From an uncultured Peptostreptococcaceae bacterium (lineage in GTDB: Bacteria > Bacillota > Clostridia > Tissierellales > Peptoniphilaceae), in assembly GCA_947283485.1 (NCBI GenBank), contig CAMYOU010000004.1, forward strand, positions 1 through 64,000: a DNA stretch of 64,000 nt, written 5' to 3'. Made by a program: the position numbers and the translations under genes. Each line of letters begins with the position of its first letter. Positions within the stretch are counted from its first letter, which is position 1. The notes beneath the pieces were generated by a model that saw nothing but the letters and a program-made list of their open reading frames with translations, was not told where the DNA came from and did not search any database. Below are positions 15,033-23,560 of this stretch, piece after piece.

Positions 15033-17212
15033 CCATACCTCCGAAAGCCCCAGACGATGACAAGATCCATGGCAAGCACCATGAATGCGCAGATCCGATT
15101 TTTCCGCGTTCGATCTCTTAAAGTATACGGGAATTCCGTGTTTTCGTCTACAAAAATCATGCCCTCCCGATCGGTGCGATACGTCCTCACGCCGCGTCGA
15201 TCGAATCGCGCAAGCGTCTCCTCGTGCGGGTGTCCGTAGGTGTTGTTGCGCCCGGCACTCACGATCGCCGACTCGGGACGCACGGCATCGAGAAAGAAAT
15301 CGTGTGAAGACGTGCGCGAGCCGTGATGTCCCGCGTGGAGAATCTTCGCCGGCGGGATGAGGCGCACGAGCGTTGTCTCCGCGTCTTTCTCGGCGTCGCC
15401 TGGATAGAGGAGCGTGTGTCGTTTCGTCGTCACATGCGTCACGATCGAGCCGTTGTTCCCCGAAAAGGGTGTTGTAAAGAATCGAAACGTACCGTCCGCG
15501 TTTTCGTAGACATCGCCCGTCCGTACTCGGATGACAGGCACGCCCTTTCGTTTTGCCGCGCTTAATACCTCTGTGCCCAGTGGATCATCATCGAATTGCT
15601 CTGTCACGAGGAGTCTTTGCACGCGAAACGCATCAAAGAGGGCGATCGCATTTTCCACATGGTCGGCATCGGGATGTGTGAGCAAGAGCGTGTCGATCTT
15701 CGTCGTGCCGATCGCGCGGAGGAACGGAAAGAGTAAGCCCTCGCCGGAGTCAAATCGTCCGTGCCCCTCGCCTCCGGTGTCGATCACCATGGTCTCACGC
15801 CCGCGAATGACCGTCGCGTCGCCCTGCCCGATGTCCACGTGATAGAACACGGGACGCGGGAAGAACGTATGAACGGCTTGGATGAGGACGAGAAAGACAA
15901 TGGATGCGCCGAGAAAACGCAAGACGGGTCTCGAGAGCCGCACACGCGGAAACGCATCCGAGAACGCCATCCAAAGAAGCACGCCATAGGCGAGGACGAG
16001 CGTCGCATCCGCCTTGCCGAAGTGAAGCGCAAGGTTCGGGAAGAGTTTTGTGAGTGCGACGAAGAGATCGAGCGGGACGGCGATGATTTTGAGGAGAGAC
16101 ACCCCTGCAAAACTTCCGAGAAATGGAAGAAACACGACCGTAAGCGCAAAGGCGAAAACAAAGAACGGAGCCGCGACGAGATTCGCCGCAAGGGTCACAA
16201 GCGGCACGGCACCGAAGAAGAGAAGCGTCACCGGAAATACACCGAGCCCCGCCCCAAGTGTCGTCGCGACAGGCGTACCGAGCGCGCGAAAACGCGGTGA
16301 GAGGACGAGGATCCCCGCCGTCGCCGCGAACGAGAGGAGAAACGACGGCGAGAAAAGCGCATACGGATTGATAAGGAGAATCACGATCCACGCGACCTTG
16401 AGGCCATCTTCGGCGCAATGGAGAAACCCGAGAGCCGGTGCCGCGAGCGCGAGACTCGCCATGATCCACGCACGCACGAGTGACGGCGGAAATCCCGTGA
16501 CGAGGACATAGAAAAATAAGAGGAGAATCGTCGCGGAACTCCGCATTTTGTATGTGAGCGGAAAGAGTGCGAAAAGCGTCCGGAGTATCGTCGCGAGAAT
16601 GAGCACGTGCAGTCCGCTCGCCGCGAGAAGATGGGATAGTCCCACGCCACGCACACCGTTCGCCGCTCCCCCGCCGTAGCCGAAGAGCGCGTGTAAGAGA
16701 AGCTTGCCGTTCTCGCCGAGCGGTGCGAGACGCGCTTTCACCGTACGCACGAGCCGCGTCCGGATGGTTTCGCCCATCACCGTGACCTCGTCGGTGTAGA
16801 CTTTGGATCTTGCGCCGAGCGTTCTCATGTACATCTCTTCGTCGAAGCCGTAGAGATTCCTCTGCGGCATCGGGCGTTTCCGTTCCCCGCGAAAGGCGAT
16901 CGTCTCGCCCGGGAGAAGAGACATCGATGTGCGTAAGAGAATCTTTCCCTCGTTCGTCCGCACGAGCGCACGCGTCCCGTCCTCATCCTCGCGCAGAACG
17001 CGCACGACAAGACCCGTGCCTTGAAAATTTCCGGAGACGAAATCCGGGGACGCAAGGAATGTGAGCACCGTCGCTGCCAGGAAAAAGATTGCAGTCTTGC
17101 GATTTTTGCACACAAAAAGACCGACGAGTCCCGCCACAATCGCATAAAATCCGAACGTCGCGGCGAGAAATACCCCTGCCGCAACGGCAAGACAACCCGT
17201 CGATCTTTTCAT
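14993..17212 (-). CDS. comEC: DNA internalization/competence protein ComEC/Rec2
   Basis: A 739-residue polytopic membrane protein. Hydrophobic helices at the N-terminus are followed by an extracellular OB-like region, the central competence domain (GVGLSHLLAASGLHVLILA is the hallmark) and a C-terminal metallo-beta-lactamase domain with THPDADH, ITHV-type strands and AGHHGSRTS. It forms the channel for single-stranded DNA entry in transformation. The ATG at 17212 directly follows the stop of the upstream ABC gene (TAA-A-ATG), with AAGGAG upstream. No other competence gene is present in the window, so whether the cell is transformable is unknown. Confidence 0.95.
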   Translation of the reverse strand: MKRSTGCLAVAAGVFLAATFGFYAIVAGLVGLFVCKNRKTAIFFLAATVLTFLASPDFVSGNFQGTGLVVRVLREDEDGTRALVRTNEGKILLRTSMSLLPGETIAFRGERKRPMPQRNLYGFDEEMYMRTLGARSKVYTDEVTVMGETIRTRLVRTVKARLAPLGENGKLLLHALFGYGGGAANGVRGVGLSHLLAASGLHVLILATILRTLFALFPLTYKMRSSATILLLFFYVLVTGFPPSLVRAWIMASLALAAPALGFLHCAEDGLKVAWIVILLINPYALFSPSFLLSFAATAGILVLSPRFRALGTPVATTLGAGLGVFPVTLLFFGAVPLVTLAANLVAAPFFVFAFALTVVFLPFLGSFAGVSLLKIIAVPLDLFVALTKLFPNLALHFGKADATLVLAYGVLLWMAFSDAFPRVRLSRPVLRFLGASIVFLVLIQAVHTFFPRPVFYHVDIGQGDATVIRGRETMVIDTGGEGHGRFDSGEGLLFPFLRAIGTTKIDTLLLTHPDADHVENAIALFDAFRVQRLLVTEQFDDDPLGTEVLSAAKRKGVPVIRVRTGDVYENADGTFRFFTTPFSGNNGSIVTHVTTKRHTLLYPGDAEKDAETTLVRLIPPAKILHAGHHGSRTSSHDFFLDAVRPESAIVSAGRNNTYGHPHEETLARFDRRGVRTYRTDREGMIFVDENTEFPYTLRDRTRKNRICAFMVLAMDLVIVWGFRRYGWTTENSLHQSIR

Positions 17213-17213
17213 T

Positions 17214-18977
17214 TTATGACACTCCTTCTGTTTGCATCTTGAGGCTTGCGGATTGAAAACGCGCAAGCTGCGCATAGCGTCCGTCTTTTGCCATGAGTTC
17301 TTCATGCGTCCCGCGCTCAATGATGCGCCCGTGATGCAGGACGAGAATTTCGTCCGCGCTCCGAATCGTCGAAAGTCGATGCGCGATGATCAGCGTCGTA
17401 CGATTTTTCTTCACGACCTCGACGGCGTGCGTGATCCGTTGTTCCGTCTCGCTGTCGATATTCGAAGTCGCCTCGTCGAGGACGAGGATCTCCGGATTGT
17501 GTGCGAGTGCGCGTGCAAAACTGATGAGCTGCCTCTCGCCCGCGCTGAACGTCGTGCCCTTCTCGGTGACGGGCGCATCAATCCCGCCTGCCCGATCGAG
17601 AAGACTCTGCGCCCCGACTTCGCGGAGTGCGCGAACGGCGTCCTCACGCGTCACCCGTTTGTCGCCGAGTGCGATATTGTCGTAGACCGATCCCGTAAAG
17701 AGATACGGATCCTGTAGGACAATCCCCATGCGATCGCGCAGTTTCCTCCGTGCGACCGTCCGCGTATCCGTCTCGCCGATGCGGATGATGCCGGAATCGG
17801 GATCGTAGAAACGGAAGAGGAGATTCATCATCGAGGATTTGCCGCTCCCCGTCGCGCCGACGAGTGCCACGGTTTTGCCTTTCGGCAGATGGAACGAAAT
17901 ATCCTTCAGAACCTCCTCGCCCTCGACATAGGAAAAATGGACATCTCGAAAATCGACATCGCCGTAATCCTTAAGCGCGTCGCCCTCCACGGACTCCGTC
18001 TCCATATTGAAGAGTTCAAAGATATGATCCGCCGCGGAAAACGCGCGCTGCACATTGCCGAGTGTCTGCATGAGGTTCTGCACTTGCCTGAAGAGAATCG
18101 AAATATACTGCGTGAGCGAATAGAGGATCCCGACGCTCACCGCATACGCGCCCGTGATTTTGCCGTAGCCGAAATAGTAGAGCACGCCCGCCATACACAG
18201 ACCGCTGAACAGTTCGATGATGTTGAACGAAAACGCACCCGAAACCCGATTGAAACGGTAATTCGTCTTGAGCCAGCCCTCGTTTTCACGTCGAAAATCT
18301 TTTCGCATCGCCTCCTCGGCGCCGAAAGCAGAGAGGATTTTCATCCCCGCAATGGACTCGTGGACGACCGCGTTGACCGCCGAGAGATGGGCGCGCAGTT
18401 TGGTGTGGAGCGCATTTGTCCGTTTGGAATAATAGCGCATCGCCGGGATAAAGAGTACCCACAGGAGCAGAGAATAGAAAAAGAGTTTCGGATCGATGGC
18501 GTAGATTGCCACGTAGACCCCGACGAGATAGAGCACGTTCATGATCATCTGCCACGCGATGATCTCGTAGAGCGACTGCAGGTGATTGGTGTCGTTCGTG
18601 ATGCGTGAAACCACCGTGCCGACCGGCAGACTGTCAAAATATCGGATCGGAAATTCCTGAATGCGATGAAAGACATCGCGACGGAGTTCCAGCGCAATCT
18701 CGTTTGCCGCGCGATTGAAAGTGGTGTTCGAGAGATAGCGAAAGAGTGCCATCGTGAGCATGAGCGCGACATAGAGCCCGAGGAGTTTATAAAAGACGGA
18801 TTTATGCACGATACCGATGCCTTCGGCGAGCGTTCCGTCTAAGAGTTTCGCGATGATTCTCGGCGCGATGACCTCGATCGCGATCGTCACCGTCGCGAAG
18901 ACGACCCCGAGTGTCATCGTCCACTTCCCTCGGAGAAAATATTCCCACAGGAGTCTGTTTCTCGATTTATGCTTCAA
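17214..18977 (-). CDS. Heterodimeric ABC exporter subunit, BmrD/YheH-like (consensus Walker B)
   Basis: A 587-residue fusion of a six-helix exporter domain and an ABC ATPase. Motifs: Walker A GATGSGKSS, Q-loop LQDPYLF, Walker B ILVLDEATSNID with the catalytic Glu present, and H-loop in IAHRLSTI. Its signature is FSAGERQL instead of LSGGQ, which is usual in the YheH side of YheI/YheH (BmrC/BmrD) heterodimers. Start: TTG 18977, with GGAGG 9 nt upstream, overlapping the partner gene by 11 bp. The substrate is unknown; the family exports drugs and other amphiphiles. Confidence 0.9.
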   Translation of the reverse strand: MKHKSRNRLLWEYFLRGKWTMTLGVVFATVTIAIEVIAPRIIAKLLDGTLAEGIGIVHKSVFYKLLGLYVALMLTMALFRYLSNTTFNRAANEIALELRRDVFHRIQEFPIRYFDSLPVGTVVSRITNDTNHLQSLYEIIAWQMIMNVLYLVGVYVAIYAIDPKLFFYSLLLWVLFIPAMRYYSKRTNALHTKLRAHLSAVNAVVHESIAGMKILSAFGAEEAMRKDFRRENEGWLKTNYRFNRVSGAFSFNIIELFSGLCMAGVLYYFGYGKITGAYAVSVGILYSLTQYISILFRQVQNLMQTLGNVQRAFSAADHIFELFNMETESVEGDALKDYGDVDFRDVHFSYVEGEEVLKDISFHLPKGKTVALVGATGSGKSSMMNLLFRFYDPDSGIIRIGETDTRTVARRKLRDRMGIVLQDPYLFTGSVYDNIALGDKRVTREDAVRALREVGAQSLLDRAGGIDAPVTEKGTTFSAGERQLISFARALAHNPEILVLDEATSNIDSETEQRITHAVEVVKKNRTTLIIAHRLSTIRSADEILVLHHGRIIERGTHEELMAKDGRYAQLARFQSASLKMQTEGVS

Positions 18978-20706
18978 TGGTCATCGCCTCCATTTCTTGG
19001 AGTTTGTATTCCTCTTGATAGTAACCCGGTCTCTTCACGAGTTCGTCGTGCGTCCCGCGATCGATGATCCGACCATGTTCCATGACGAGGATGAGATCCG
19101 CGTCTTTCACCGCCGAGAGACGATGGCTTACGATGAGATTCGTCATCCCCGCGCGTTCACGCCGAAGCGACGTGAGAATATTCTTCTCCGTCTGCGCATC
19201 GACTGCGGAGAGCGCGTCGTCGAGGATCAGGATCTCGGGTTCGGTAAGGAGTGCGCGTGCAATCGAGATGCGTTGTTTTTGCCCGCCCGAGAGCGAAACG
19301 CCTTTCTCCCCCGCGAGCGTATCGAGTCCGTCCTTGAGTTGCGGGATGTCTTTGGCAAAATCCGCCGCAAGGATTGCAGCTTGCACCTCTTCTTCCGTCG
19401 CGTCGGGACGTGCGAGTTTGATGTTCTCGAGCACCGTTTTGGAAAAAATGATATTCTCCTGCGTCACGAGACCGATCTTTGCGCGTTGACTCTCGACCGA
19501 GAAATGCTCGACGGGTTCGCCGTTTACGAGATAGCTTTTCTCATTCGGATAAAAACGCAAGAACTGATCGATGAGCGTCGACTTGCCCGAGCCTGTGCGC
19601 CCGACGATCCCCACGGTCATGCCGCGCCCTATGGTGAGCGTAATGTCCTCGAGATTCTTGTGATCGCTCGACGGATAGGTAAAATCGTAGTCCCGCATCT
19701 CGAAAGACGCGAACGCATCGAGTGGTTTCCCGCTCGTCCAATCGGGTGCGGGGGCCCGGAGGACCTGTTCGATGCGGTCGAGACCCGCCTTGCCTCGGCT
19801 CTGCGTGTTCACGATCTCCGAGAGCGCGAACATCGGCCAGGTAAATTGCCCGACATAGAGCATGAAGGCGAGGAGTGAACCGAGCGTGATCTGCCCTTGG
19901 CGTAGAAGCGCCGCCCCGTAGAGAAGCGCGACGATATAGGAGAGCGTCGCGATGATCCGCGCCGCCGGAAAAAAGAGCGCGGAGAGTCGCAAAGCCGCGA
20001 TGTTGCGGTCATAGATCACATGCGCACGCCTTGCAAACTTCACTTTCTCGCGTTCTTCCGTGCCGAACGCGCGCACGACACGCACACCCTCGACATTCTC
20101 CACGACGAGATCGTTGAGATCGCTCTTCGCCTCCTCCGCCGCGCGATATCTTTTGTACGCGACATTGCCGAGTTGTTTCGTCCCGTAAAAGAGGAGCAAA
20201 AACGGCGCAATCGACGCGAGGGTGAGTTTCCACGACGTCGTCGCAATCATCACGATGACGAGGAAAATCGGCATGACGATTCCGTCCGCGATACACATGA
20301 CGCCGAAACCCGCCATCTCCGTCACGCTATCGATATCGCCCGTCACGCGGTTCATAAGATCTCCCGAGCCGAAACGTTCGTAGAAGACGGGATCTTCCGT
20401 GAAAAAATGCTCCATGAGTTTCGAGCGCAAAGTCGCACCCAGCGTATCCGACGCATTCCAGAGATGCATCTGCCAGAGATAACTCAGTACGTAGTTAAGC
20501 ACTGTTGCAAGCACAATCAGCCCCACGACTTTTACGAGCCCGTCGACCGTCGCCGTCCCCTTGCTGAGCGCGTCGATTAAGAGCGACATGAGGCGCGGCG
20601 GCGCGAGGATCAAAAGATCCGAGAGAATGAGCAACGGAAAAGCGATGCGATACATCTTTTTTTCCTTGCGGATATGCCATCCGATTTTTCGATACCCTTC
20701 AAACAT
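18967..20706 (-). CDS. Heterodimeric ABC exporter subunit, BmrC/YheI-like (degenerate Walker B)
   Basis: A 579-residue exporter half with N-terminal TM domain (TM helices from about residue 20) and C-terminal ATPase: Walker A GRTGSGKST, signature LSGGQKQR, Walker B ILILDDALSAVD and H-loop in VSHRLSAV. The residue after the Walker B Asp is Asp, not Glu, so this subunit carries the inactive ATP site, as expected for the BmrC side of a heterodimer. GGAGGT precedes ATG 20706. It is co-transcribed with its partner and probably comEC and holA downstream. Confidence 0.9.
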   Translation of the reverse strand: MFEGYRKIGWHIRKEKKMYRIAFPLLILSDLLILAPPRLMSLLIDALSKGTATVDGLVKVVGLIVLATVLNYVLSYLWQMHLWNASDTLGATLRSKLMEHFFTEDPVFYERFGSGDLMNRVTGDIDSVTEMAGFGVMCIADGIVMPIFLVIVMIATTSWKLTLASIAPFLLLFYGTKQLGNVAYKRYRAAEEAKSDLNDLVVENVEGVRVVRAFGTEEREKVKFARRAHVIYDRNIAALRLSALFFPAARIIATLSYIVALLYGAALLRQGQITLGSLLAFMLYVGQFTWPMFALSEIVNTQSRGKAGLDRIEQVLRAPAPDWTSGKPLDAFASFEMRDYDFTYPSSDHKNLEDITLTIGRGMTVGIVGRTGSGKSTLIDQFLRFYPNEKSYLVNGEPVEHFSVESQRAKIGLVTQENIIFSKTVLENIKLARPDATEEEVQAAILAADFAKDIPQLKDGLDTLAGEKGVSLSGGQKQRISIARALLTEPEILILDDALSAVDAQTEKNILTSLRRERAGMTNLIVSHRLSAVKDADLILVMEHGRIIDRGTHDELVKRPGYYQEEYKLQEMEAMTIEA

Positions 20707-20730
20707 GGTCTACCTCCAATGATGAGCATT

Positions 20731-20739
20731 ATTATATCA
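20731..20739 (-). promoter_or_regulatory. Extended -10 promoter of the ABC exporter operon
   Basis: TGATATAAT on the minus strand, 25 bp before the start codon of the first exporter subunit. No good -35 box. Confidence 0.5.
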
Positions 20740-20802
20740 GATGACGCCGCCATAATAAACAATGCTCAGTTCTCCGGAAACGCTGATTTTCTCATTCATT
20801 TC

Positions 20803-20811
20803 TGTTACAAT
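20803..20811 (+). promoter_or_regulatory. Extended -10 promoter of the AlaX-like gene
   Basis: TGTTACAAT lies 20 bp before the ATG, divergent from the exporter promoter about 65 bp away. Confidence 0.45.
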
Positions 20812-20830
20812 TGGACAAAAGGAGGCTTCC

Positions 20831-21907
20831 ATGGATCATCTCTATCTCGACAATCCCTATCTTCGCAAAATTCGCGCCAATATCATCGAACAGACGCAGA
20901 GCAACGAAGGTGTTCATATTGTACTCGACAAGACCGTCTTTCGTCCCGGCGAGATCGGCACCATCGACGGCGAGAACGTCATCGCCGTCTTCACGGATCA
21001 GGACAAGATCATCCACCGTGTCGCCGCAAGAATCCCCGGACCCGAAGTGACCGTGGAAGTGGATGAGCGTTCCCGCGCGCAGATGCTCGCGAATCGCACC
21101 GCCAGTGCCATCATTGAGGGACTCTTACGCCGTATCTATGCCGCCGAAGTGGAAAAAATTGAATTTGACCTCAAGCGCGGCTTTACGATGATCCTCAAGG
21201 GGACTGAATACATCGACGATGATTTTCACATCCTCGTGTCCCTCTCCAACGCCATCGTGCGAAATGCCGTGGCGACGCGCATCTATACGGAAAAGGGCAC
21301 GCGCATGCTCGAGATCCCGACGCTCCCTCCCATGCCTTGGAGCGAATCCGTCGCGGATAATACCGGCGAAGTCGGCGGCATTGCACTCAATGTGAACCGC
21401 GACGAAGACGGCGTTTCGTTCACCGTCATCGCCGGAGCAGAATACGAGCGTCTCACCTCCGAGTGGCTCGCGCGTCTCGGCGACGAACGCGATATCGACG
21501 AAGTCTTTTCGAAAGTCCTCTCCTGGGAAAGTGCCGTGAAGAAAGGCGCGGAAGAAAACGCCCGACTCACGAAAGAAGTCGCCCATCTTCGGCGCGAGAT
21601 CCTCACGAAAGCCAAGAGTGCCTATCGCGGACTCGTCTTTGTGAAGCATCATTTTGACACCCCCGTCGAAAGTCTCGCAGAGCTTGCCGACAGAAGCGGC
21701 GACGTCTTCCTCTTGTCCGAATCCGGCGGCAAAGTCTACATCCGCGTGAAAGACAAACGACTCTCACCCAAGACCTTTATGAATCTTTTTCAGACCTATA
21801 CCGACACGCCCCCTGCGGAAGTCTATCTCTACGAGGGCACCGCAAAAGAGCCGGAGGAGTTCTTGGAAAATCTCTACGAAGCCATGAAGAAAAAATTAAG
21901 AGGCTAG
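20831..21907 (+). CDS. Alanyl-tRNA editing protein (AlaX-L)-like, zinc ligands lost
   Basis: A 358-residue protein whose layout follows long AlaX/AlaRS editing proteins: an N-terminal beta-barrel-like segment (VHIVLDKTVFRPGEIGTID), an editing-like domain (VDERSRAQMLANRTASAII), the NTGEVGGIAL segment, a helical linker (about 225-265) and a DHHA1-like C-terminus. In catalytic relatives the first metal motif is HxxxH and the second CxxxH; here these positions read LANRTAS (about 86-92) and PPMPWSES (166-173), so no zinc ligands remain. AlaX enzymes clear Ser or Gly from mischarged tRNA-Ala; this one is likely non-catalytic or altered. The ATG at 20831 follows AAAGGAGG. The assignment is by pattern and could be wrong in detail. 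Confidence 0.65.
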   Translation: MDHLYLDNPYLRKIRANIIEQTQSNEGVHIVLDKTVFRPGEIGTIDGENVIAVFTDQDKIIHRVAARIPGPEVTVEVDERSRAQMLANRTASAIIEGLLRRIYAAEVEKIEFDLKRGFTMILKGTEYIDDDFHILVSLSNAIVRNAVATRIYTEKGTRMLEIPTLPPMPWSESVADNTGEVGGIALNVNRDEDGVSFTVIAGAEYERLTSEWLARLGDERDIDEVFSKVLSWESAVKKGAEENARLTKEVAHLRREILTKAKSAYRGLVFVKHHFDTPVESLAELADRSGDVFLLSESGGKVYIRVKDKRLSPKTFMNLFQTYTDTPPAEVYLYEGTAKEPEEFLENLYEAMKKKLRG

Positions 21908-21952
21908 GCCTCGATACGCACCGAAGACCCAATCGGGAAAGGAGAACCCAAT

Positions 21953-23050
21953 ATGAAACTCGGAATCGTCGGACTTCCCAATGTCGGGAAGTCGACCCTT
22001 TTTAACGCCATCACCAATCAAAAAGCCGATGCGCAGAACTATCCTTTCTGCACCATCGACCCCAATGTCGGACTCGTCGAAGTCCCCGACCCGAGACTCA
22101 AAGTCCTCGCCGAATACAGTCACGCGAAGAGAATCGTCCCCGCCGCCATCGAATTTTATGACATCGCGGGACTCGTCCGCGGCGCGTCCAAAGGCGAAGG
22201 TCTCGGCAATAAATTCCTCGCGAACATCCGCGAAGTCGCCGCCATCGTCCACGTCCTGAGACTCTTCGAAGACGAGAACGTCGTCCACGTCGACGGCAGT
22301 GTCGACCCCGCGCGCGACATCGAAACCATCGAGACCGAACTCATCTTCGCCGATCTCGAAGTCCTCGAGAAACGCAAGACCCGCCTTGAGAAACAAGTGA
22401 AAGGCGACAGGACTTTGGCAGGTGAACTCGAGTTCACGAAAAAACTCATCGCGAGACTCGAATGCGGCATGAGCGCACGCGGCTCGGCAGAGACCGAAGA
22501 CGAAGAAAAATGGCTTCGGGAAATGCAACTCTTAACCGCGAAACCCGTGATCTACGTCGCGAACGTCTCCGAAGACGATCTCATGGATCCTAAGTCCCTC
22601 CCCGCCTATCGCGCCGTCGAAGAAATCGCCGCCAAGACCGGTGCACGCGTCCTCGCCATCAGTGCCGCCATCGAAGCGGAACTCTCCACGCTCGACCCTG
22701 AAGAACGCGCGGAATATTTACACGATCTCGGCGTCGAATCCTCCGGACTCGAAAGACTCATCCGCGTAAGCTACGATCTTCTCGGTCTCATGAGTTTTAT
22801 CACCACCGGCGAAATCGAGACCCGCGCATGGACGATCAAGAAAAACACCCGCGCCCAGAACGCCGCCGGCAAAATTCACTCCGACATCGAACGCGGATTC
22901 ATCCGTGCGGAAATCATCTCCTATGACGTCCTCGTCGGAGAAGCCGAGGGCAGCATGCAAAAGGCCCGCGAAAAAGGTCTCATTCGCTCCGAAGGCAAAG
23001 ACTATATCATGCAAGAGGGCGATATCGTGCTTTTCCGCTTCAATGTGTGA
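21953..23050 (+). CDS. ychF: Ribosome-binding ATPase YchF (OLA1 family)
   Basis: A 365-residue P-loop protein beginning KLGIVGLPNVGKSTLFNA, with DIAGLVRGASKGEGLGNKFL as G3 region, the NVSEDD segment where GTPases have NKxD (explains the ATP preference of the family), a coiled-coil middle (about 125-170) and the C-terminal TGS-like domain ending MQEGDIVLFRFNV. YchF binds ribosomes and takes part in stress and translation control. AAAGGAG precedes the ATG, and a strong terminator follows. It lies 45 bp after the AlaX-like gene, possibly in the same message. Confidence 0.97.
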   Translation: MKLGIVGLPNVGKSTLFNAITNQKADAQNYPFCTIDPNVGLVEVPDPRLKVLAEYSHAKRIVPAAIEFYDIAGLVRGASKGEGLGNKFLANIREVAAIVHVLRLFEDENVVHVDGSVDPARDIETIETELIFADLEVLEKRKTRLEKQVKGDRTLAGELEFTKKLIARLECGMSARGSAETEDEEKWLREMQLLTAKPVIYVANVSEDDLMDPKSLPAYRAVEEIAAKTGARVLAISAAIEAELSTLDPEERAEYLHDLGVESSGLERLIRVSYDLLGLMSFITTGEIETRAWTIKKNTRAQNAAGKIHSDIERGFIRAEIISYDVLVGEAEGSMQKAREKGLIRSEGKDYIMQEGDIVLFRFNV

Positions 23051-23066
23051 GCAAAGATCGAACCCC

Positions 23067-23094
23067 AAAGGACTTCCCCGCGAAGTCCTTTTTT
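23067..23094 (+). terminator. ychF terminator
   Basis: AAAGGACTT pairs perfectly with AAGTCCTTT around CCCCGCG, followed by T. Confidence 0.88.
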
Positions 23095-23167
23095 GATGCG
23101 CCAAAACATCCCTGTCCCGACTTCTTCCATATCTTTTTGGGTATATACATTTTAAGGAGGGATCATG

Positions 23168-23413
23168 ATGAATACCAAAGACAAAATTGAACTCATTGTT
23201 TCCGATACGTGCCCGTATTGCAGAAAAGTAGAAGAGTATCTTAAAACGCGTGAAGATCTCACGGTTGCGATTCGCAGTATCAACGACGATACGGAGGCTC
23301 GAGAAAAACTCATGGAAAAGGGCGGCATGATGCAAGTGCCGTGTCTCTTCGTCGGCGACGAGCCGATGTACGAATCGGAAGATATCATCAAGTTCTTAAA
23401 AGGGCTCGAATAG
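23168..23413 (+). CDS. Glutaredoxin-like thiol-disulfide protein
   Basis: An 81-residue thioredoxin-fold protein. The redox motif CPYC is near residue 15 (SDTCPYCRKV), the cis-Pro sits in MQVPCLFVG, and the fold ends with SEDIIKFLKGL; this is the size and order of a glutaredoxin/NrdH-like protein. A further Cys follows the cis-Pro directly. ATG 23168 is preferred over the adjacent ATG 23165 because it gives a 7-nt spacing from GGAGG. It is flanked by terminators on both sides and appears monocistronic. The electron donor and targets are unknown. Confidence 0.88.
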   Translation: MNTKDKIELIVSDTCPYCRKVEEYLKTREDLTVAIRSINDDTEAREKLMEKGGMMQVPCLFVGDEPMYESEDIIKFLKGLE

Positions 23414-23422
23414 TCCATAAGA

Positions 23423-23452
23423 AGGCTCGCGCAAGGACGCGGGTCTTTTTTT
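23423..23452 (+). terminator. Terminator of the glutaredoxin-like gene
   Basis: GGCTCGCG and CGCGGGTC pair with two wobbles around CAAGGA, followed by seven T. Confidence 0.65.
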
Positions 23453-23480
23453 GCGCCCGAACCCATACCTATGGTATAAA
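23451..23480 (+). promoter_or_regulatory. Promoter of the HTH-TPR regulator/ABC exporter operon
   Basis: TTGCGC (23451-23456), an 18-bp spacer and an extended -10 TGGTATAAA (TATAAA at 23475-23480), about 80 bp before the ATG. Confidence 0.6.
23465..23477. promoter_or_regulatory. Inverted repeat overlapping the -10 box, possible operator
   Basis: ATACC-TAT-GGTAT is a perfect 5-3-5 inverted repeat that covers part of the spacer and the first bases of the -10 box. It is well placed for autorepression by the HTH protein encoded downstream. Confidence 0.4.
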
Positions 23481-23560
23481 ATTTCATCTCCAAAACATAC
23501 GGTTTGTGGGTTCTCTTTTCCTTTTTCATCTGCGATAATGAAGCTGAAAGGAGGGGTTCG

